Shown one piece after another: positions 60,996 through 64,000 of a stretch of DNA of 64,000 bases. The DNA lies in the NCBI GenBank assembly GCA_035546855.1, contig DASZVY010000040.1, positions 1-64,000 of the forward strand, given 5' to 3'. A model generated the notes under the pieces. It had not been told where the DNA came from. It made no database searches and saw nothing but the letters and a program-made list of their open reading frames with translations. The translations under genes and the position numbers were made by a program. How positions within the stretch are numbered: position 1 is the stretch's first letter; every line of letters starts with the position of its first letter. This DNA is from Nitrobacter sp035546855. Its GTDB lineage: Bacteria; Pseudomonadota; Alphaproteobacteria; Rhizobiales; Xanthobacteraceae.

Positions 60996-63326
60996 TTATG
61001 CCGCCTTTCTGGCTTTGATATCCTGGATCGCCTGCCAGATCTTCATCGGCGTCAGCGGCGTATTCAATCCGCTGATGCCGAGATCGCTCAGCGCATCCAT
61101 CACGCCATTGGCGATACATGGCGGCCCACCGATCGCACCGGATTCGCCGCATCCCTTGGCGCCCAGCGGATTGGTGCGGCACGGCGCGCTGTCATCGAGC
61201 GTCACCCGGATCGGCGGAATGTCGCCAGCGCGCGGAATGCAATAGTCCTGATAGCTCGCCGTCAGCAACTGTCCTTCGGTGTCGTAGGTCACGCCCTCGT
61301 ACAGCGCCTGTCCGATCCCCTGCGCGACACCGCCATGCACTTGACCTTCCACCAGCATCGGATTGACGGCGACGCCGACGTCGTCGACCGTGGTGTAGCG
61401 CACGACGCGCGTCAGCCCGGTCTCCGGATCGATTTCGACTTCGCAGATATGCGTCCCGTTCGGCCAACTCGGCCCGTCGACCTCGCCTTCGCTGTCGACG
61501 CTGAGTTGCGCGCCCTTTTCGTCCTTCGCGATCTCAAACAGACCGATGCGTTTGTCGGTGCCGACCACGGTCAGCCAGCCGTTGCCGTATTCGATATCCT
61601 CGACCGAAGCTTCGAGCACCTGCGATGCCTTCTCGCGCGCCTTGTTGATCAGATCGTTGGTCGAGGCGGCCACGGCCGTACCTCCCACGAACAGCGAACG
61701 CGAGCCGACGCTGCCGAATCCGGTCGCAAGGTCGGTATCGCCCTGCACCACGTCGATTTTGTCCATGGGGATGCCAAGCGCGTCCGCGACCATCTGCGTG
61801 TAGGTGGTCTGGAGTCCCTGCCCCATCGCCATCGTACCTGAGTGCAGGATCACACGCCCTTCGGCGGTGGCGCGCAGGCTGACCTTTTCGGAATGCGCGC
61901 GGCCGCCGGTCCATTCGATGTAGCTGGTCAGGCCGCGGCCGTAGAGCAGACCCTTTTTCTTCGCGGCCTTCTTGCGCGCGGCAAAGCCATCCCAGTCCGC
62001 GAGTTCGGAGGCCCGCTTCAGCATGTGCGCGAACGCCCCGCTGTCGTAGACCTGACCGGCCGCGTTGGTGTAGGGCAATTGCGACGGCTTGATGTAGTTC
62101 ACCTCGCGGATCTTGCGCGGATCCATTCCGATCTGACGCGCCGCCGCGTCCATCAACCGCTCGACAATGAACACCGCCTCCGGCCGTCCCGCGCCGCGAT
62201 AGGCGCCGACCGGTGCGGTATGGGTCATCACTGACTTCACCTCGAAATGCACCAGCGGAAGATCATACACGCCGGTCTGCACGAACGGCCCGAGCACCAG
62301 CGGAATGATGTTGGCCGCGCCGCTCGAATAGGCGCCGGTGCAGCCGATGGACCGCACGCGATAGGCCAGGACACGCCCCTTCGCATCGAGCGCAAACTCA
62401 CCGGTCGACGTCAGGTCGCGGCCGTGGGTACCGCCGACGAACTCATCGGTGCGGTCGCCGCGCCAGCGAATCTTGCGGCCGAGTTTGACCGCCGCATATG
62501 CGACGATGCCGTCTTCCGGATAGAGATTGGTCTTCTGGCCGAAGCCGCCGCCGATATCGCCGACCAGCACGCGGACGCTCTCTTTGGGCCGCTTCAGAAC
62601 GGCTTCCGCCAGCACGTCGCGAGTCGAGCCCGGCGTCTGCGACTGCACGTGCAGGATCAGCCGCCCTGTTTTCTTCTCGACCTCGGCGATGGTGCTGCGC
62701 GGTTCCATGGCAGAAGGAACGAGCCGCTGGCTGACGAGATCAAGCGACACGGTGTGCGCGGCCTTGGCGAACGCGGCCGCGACTGCCGCCGGATCGCCGT
62801 AGCTCATCGCTCCCACGATGTTGTCGGGCGCGTCCGGCCAGACCACCGGGGCGCCCGGCGTGATCGCCGCTACCGGATCAACCACCGCCGGCAGCACCTC
62901 GTAGTCGATGTCGATGGCTTCCGCGGCTGTCTGCGCCGCAACGCGCGACAAAGCGACGACAGCCGCAACGGGCTCGCCGGCGAAACGCACGACTTCGTGT
63001 GCGAGCAGACGGCGCGGCGGCACCGTCATCGGCGACCCGTCCGGCCGTTTGAAGATCATCAGCGTGGGAATGGCGCCGATGTCATCGGCAATCAGGTCGG
63101 CGCCGGTCAAAACGGCTTCGACACCCGGCATGGCGGCCGCCGGCACGGTCTCGATCGACTTGATTCTGGCATGCGCGTGCGGCGAGCGCAGCACATGCAG
63201 CCACAGCGCGCCGTCCTCGCGCTTGTCGTCGATGAAATGCCCTTTCCCCGTGATCAGCCTTTGATCCTCGAGCCGCTTCACGGGTTGCCCCGCACCGAAA
63301 CGCAGATTACCGGGTAGGATATTCAT
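60996..63326 (-). CDS. Form II CoxL-like molybdenum hydroxylase large subunit
   Basis: This 776-residue protein belongs to the xanthine dehydrogenase / carbon monoxide dehydrogenase large-subunit family. The active-site loop reads AYRGAGR, the form II signature, not the AYXCSFR of true CO dehydrogenases, and the catalytic Glu is in GCGESGAIGG. Two cofactor-binding segments are visible (GGGFGQKTNLYPED; GTMAMGQGLQTTYTQM). The medium FAD and small iron-sulphur subunits are not in the window, so substrate and electron route are unknown. Annotation as CO dehydrogenase would be premature; a nicotinate- or aldehyde-type hydroxylase is possible. A terminator follows. Confidence 0.85.
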   Translation of the reverse strand: MNILPGNLRFGAGQPVKRLEDQRLITGKGHFIDDKREDGALWLHVLRSPHAHARIKSIETVPAAAMPGVEAVLTGADLIADDIGAIPTLMIFKRPDGSPMTVPPRRLLAHEVVRFAGEPVAAVVALSRVAAQTAAEAIDIDYEVLPAVVDPVAAITPGAPVVWPDAPDNIVGAMSYGDPAAVAAAFAKAAHTVSLDLVSQRLVPSAMEPRSTIAEVEKKTGRLILHVQSQTPGSTRDVLAEAVLKRPKESVRVLVGDIGGGFGQKTNLYPEDGIVAYAAVKLGRKIRWRGDRTDEFVGGTHGRDLTSTGEFALDAKGRVLAYRVRSIGCTGAYSSGAANIIPLVLGPFVQTGVYDLPLVHFEVKSVMTHTAPVGAYRGAGRPEAVFIVERLMDAAARQIGMDPRKIREVNYIKPSQLPYTNAAGQVYDSGAFAHMLKRASELADWDGFAARKKAAKKKGLLYGRGLTSYIEWTGGRAHSEKVSLRATAEGRVILHSGTMAMGQGLQTTYTQMVADALGIPMDKIDVVQGDTDLATGFGSVGSRSLFVGGTAVAASTNDLINKAREKASQVLEASVEDIEYGNGWLTVVGTDKRIGLFEIAKDEKGAQLSVDSEGEVDGPSWPNGTHICEVEIDPETGLTRVVRYTTVDDVGVAVNPMLVEGQVHGGVAQGIGQALYEGVTYDTEGQLLTASYQDYCIPRAGDIPPIRVTLDDSAPCRTNPLGAKGCGESGAIGGPPCIANGVMDALSDLGISGLNTPLTPMKIWQAIQDIKARKAA

Positions 63327-63472
63327 CGACAGTCCTTGTCTTGTTCGAGCTTTGCGGCCTTTGAGCTGCGCGCTCGCGCGGCCGTTCTGTTCAGGGCCAG
63401 GGAGATTCCGCCGGTCGCTTCAGGAGCGACCGTGGCGGGAATGTAGCCGCATTCATCCAGTCGGCAAGCGCC

Positions 63473-64000
63473 TCATGCCAGATCGCGCAGCACGACCTCG
63501 ACCGCCTTGCGCTCGTCGGAAGTAAGCATCGCCTGGGGTGCGATGGGGTCGCCGACGTCGTAACCCTGGATGGACAATCCCGCCTTGATGCAGGCCGCGA
63601 GGTTGAACCGGGCGAAGGCCTCGTTTACGCGCCACAGCCGGCGCTGCAACCGCATCGCCTCGTCCCAGCGGCCAGCCTTGCAATGGTCGTAGAGCGCGAC
63701 GCTCTGCGCCGGAATAATGCAGGCGGGACCGGCCATCCAGCCCACGCCGCCGATCAGCATGACCGCCGCCGGAATATGCGCCGACGCCGAAAACACGCCG
63801 ATATCGGCTCCGCACCGATTCATGATCGACAACAGCCGCCCGGTATTGGTCGATGCATCCTTGATGTATTTGATGCGCGGATGGCTGGCGAGGCGCGCCA
63901 CGACATCGAGCGTCAGGTCCGAGCGTTGGAATTGCGGATTGGTATAGATCACGACGGGAATGTCGACCGCATCGGCGATGGCGCGAAAATAGGACTCGAT
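63473..64000 (-). CDS. DapA-family aldolase, C-terminal part (cut by window edge)
   Basis: Reading continues past the window edge, so the N-terminus is missing. The visible 175 residues include ESYFRAIADAVDIPVVIYTN, then the Schiff-base Lys in KYIKDASTNTGRLL, which is diagnostic for the dihydrodipicolinate synthase / N-acetylneuraminate lyase superfamily. The C-terminal helices (ARFNLAACIKAGLSIQGYDV) are normal. This family also includes catabolic hydratase-aldolases, so lysine biosynthesis is not certain; upstream sequence is needed to choose. Confidence 0.85.
   Translation of the reverse strand: MESYFRAIADAVDIPVVIYTNPQFQRSDLTLDVVARLASHPRIKYIKDASTNTGRLLSIMNRCGADIGVFSASAHIPAAVMLIGGVGWMAGPACIIPAQSVALYDHCKAGRWDEAMRLQRRLWRVNEAFARFNLAACIKAGLSIQGYDVGDPIAPQAMLTSDERKAVEVVLRDLA

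Noticed and set aside
60996..63326. True carbon monoxide dehydrogenase
   Set aside because: The active-site loop is AYRGAGR, lacking the Cys that binds copper in form I enzymes.

Overview
The window reads as chromosomal DNA of a Bradyrhizobiaceae-type alphaproteobacterium, most likely Bradyrhizobium or a close relative. The basis is high GC throughout, a ctrA gene next to fliI/fliJ and flhA, a separate chpT, a PutA without a DNA-binding domain next to an Lrp-type regulator, sorAB, a form II coxL-like gene, and several families of rhizobial intergenic palindromes. I see no transposase, integrase, phage gene or CRISPR array. It looks like core chromosome with a catabolic section in the middle.

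Layout. 0.4-2 kb: a CAT-anticodon tRNA and an MFS transporter. 2.3-9.8 kb: flhA, a small membrane protein behind a general-stress (sigma-EcfG type) promoter, an ECF sigma/anti-sigma pair, fliJ and fliI, then ctrA behind a promoter region rich in GANTC sites. 9.9-16.4 kb: a chemotaxis operon cheA-cheW-cheY-cheB-cheR followed upstream by chpT, the phosphotransferase that feeds CtrA. 16.5-25 kb: cysQ, a YHS protein, eipA (DUF1134), a membrane-anchored coiled-coil protein, tRNA-Val(CAC), a phosphatase, a ThDP enzyme, an L,D-transpeptidase and a DUF2927 protein.

25-38 kb: isovaleryl-CoA dehydrogenase and a cytosolic double-PAS chemoreceptor on the minus strand, then a plus-strand run of two tandem CYP153-like P450s, an acyl-CoA dehydrogenase, a CaiB/BaiF CoA-transferase, a hot-dog hydratase, a benzoylformate-decarboxylase-like enzyme and a BisC-type molybdoenzyme. 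The run looks like a degradation module that hydroxylates, activates, dehydrogenates and hydrates an acid; the substrate is not evident. 38-46 kb: an SDR, a hemolysin-III protein, ycjX/ycjF, a GT39 glycosyltransferase and a cyaC-type cyclase that joins a histidine-rich membrane anchor, an adrenodoxin-type [2Fe-2S] domain and a class III cyclase domain.

46-64 kb: a small His-rich exported protein, sorAB, a cold-shock protein, putR/putA with palindromic operator candidates, a second CoA-transferase, a secreted haem-motif protein, a GST, lemA with two TPM-domain genes, a form II coxL-like gene without its partner subunits, and the start-less end of a dapA-family gene cut by the window edge.

The least explained signals are: a dispersed family of long hairpins at four loci whose arms differ in sequence but stay complementary; a structured region with a terminator next to the small stress-promoter gene; the three-module cyclase; and the P450/CoA cluster with no redox partner.
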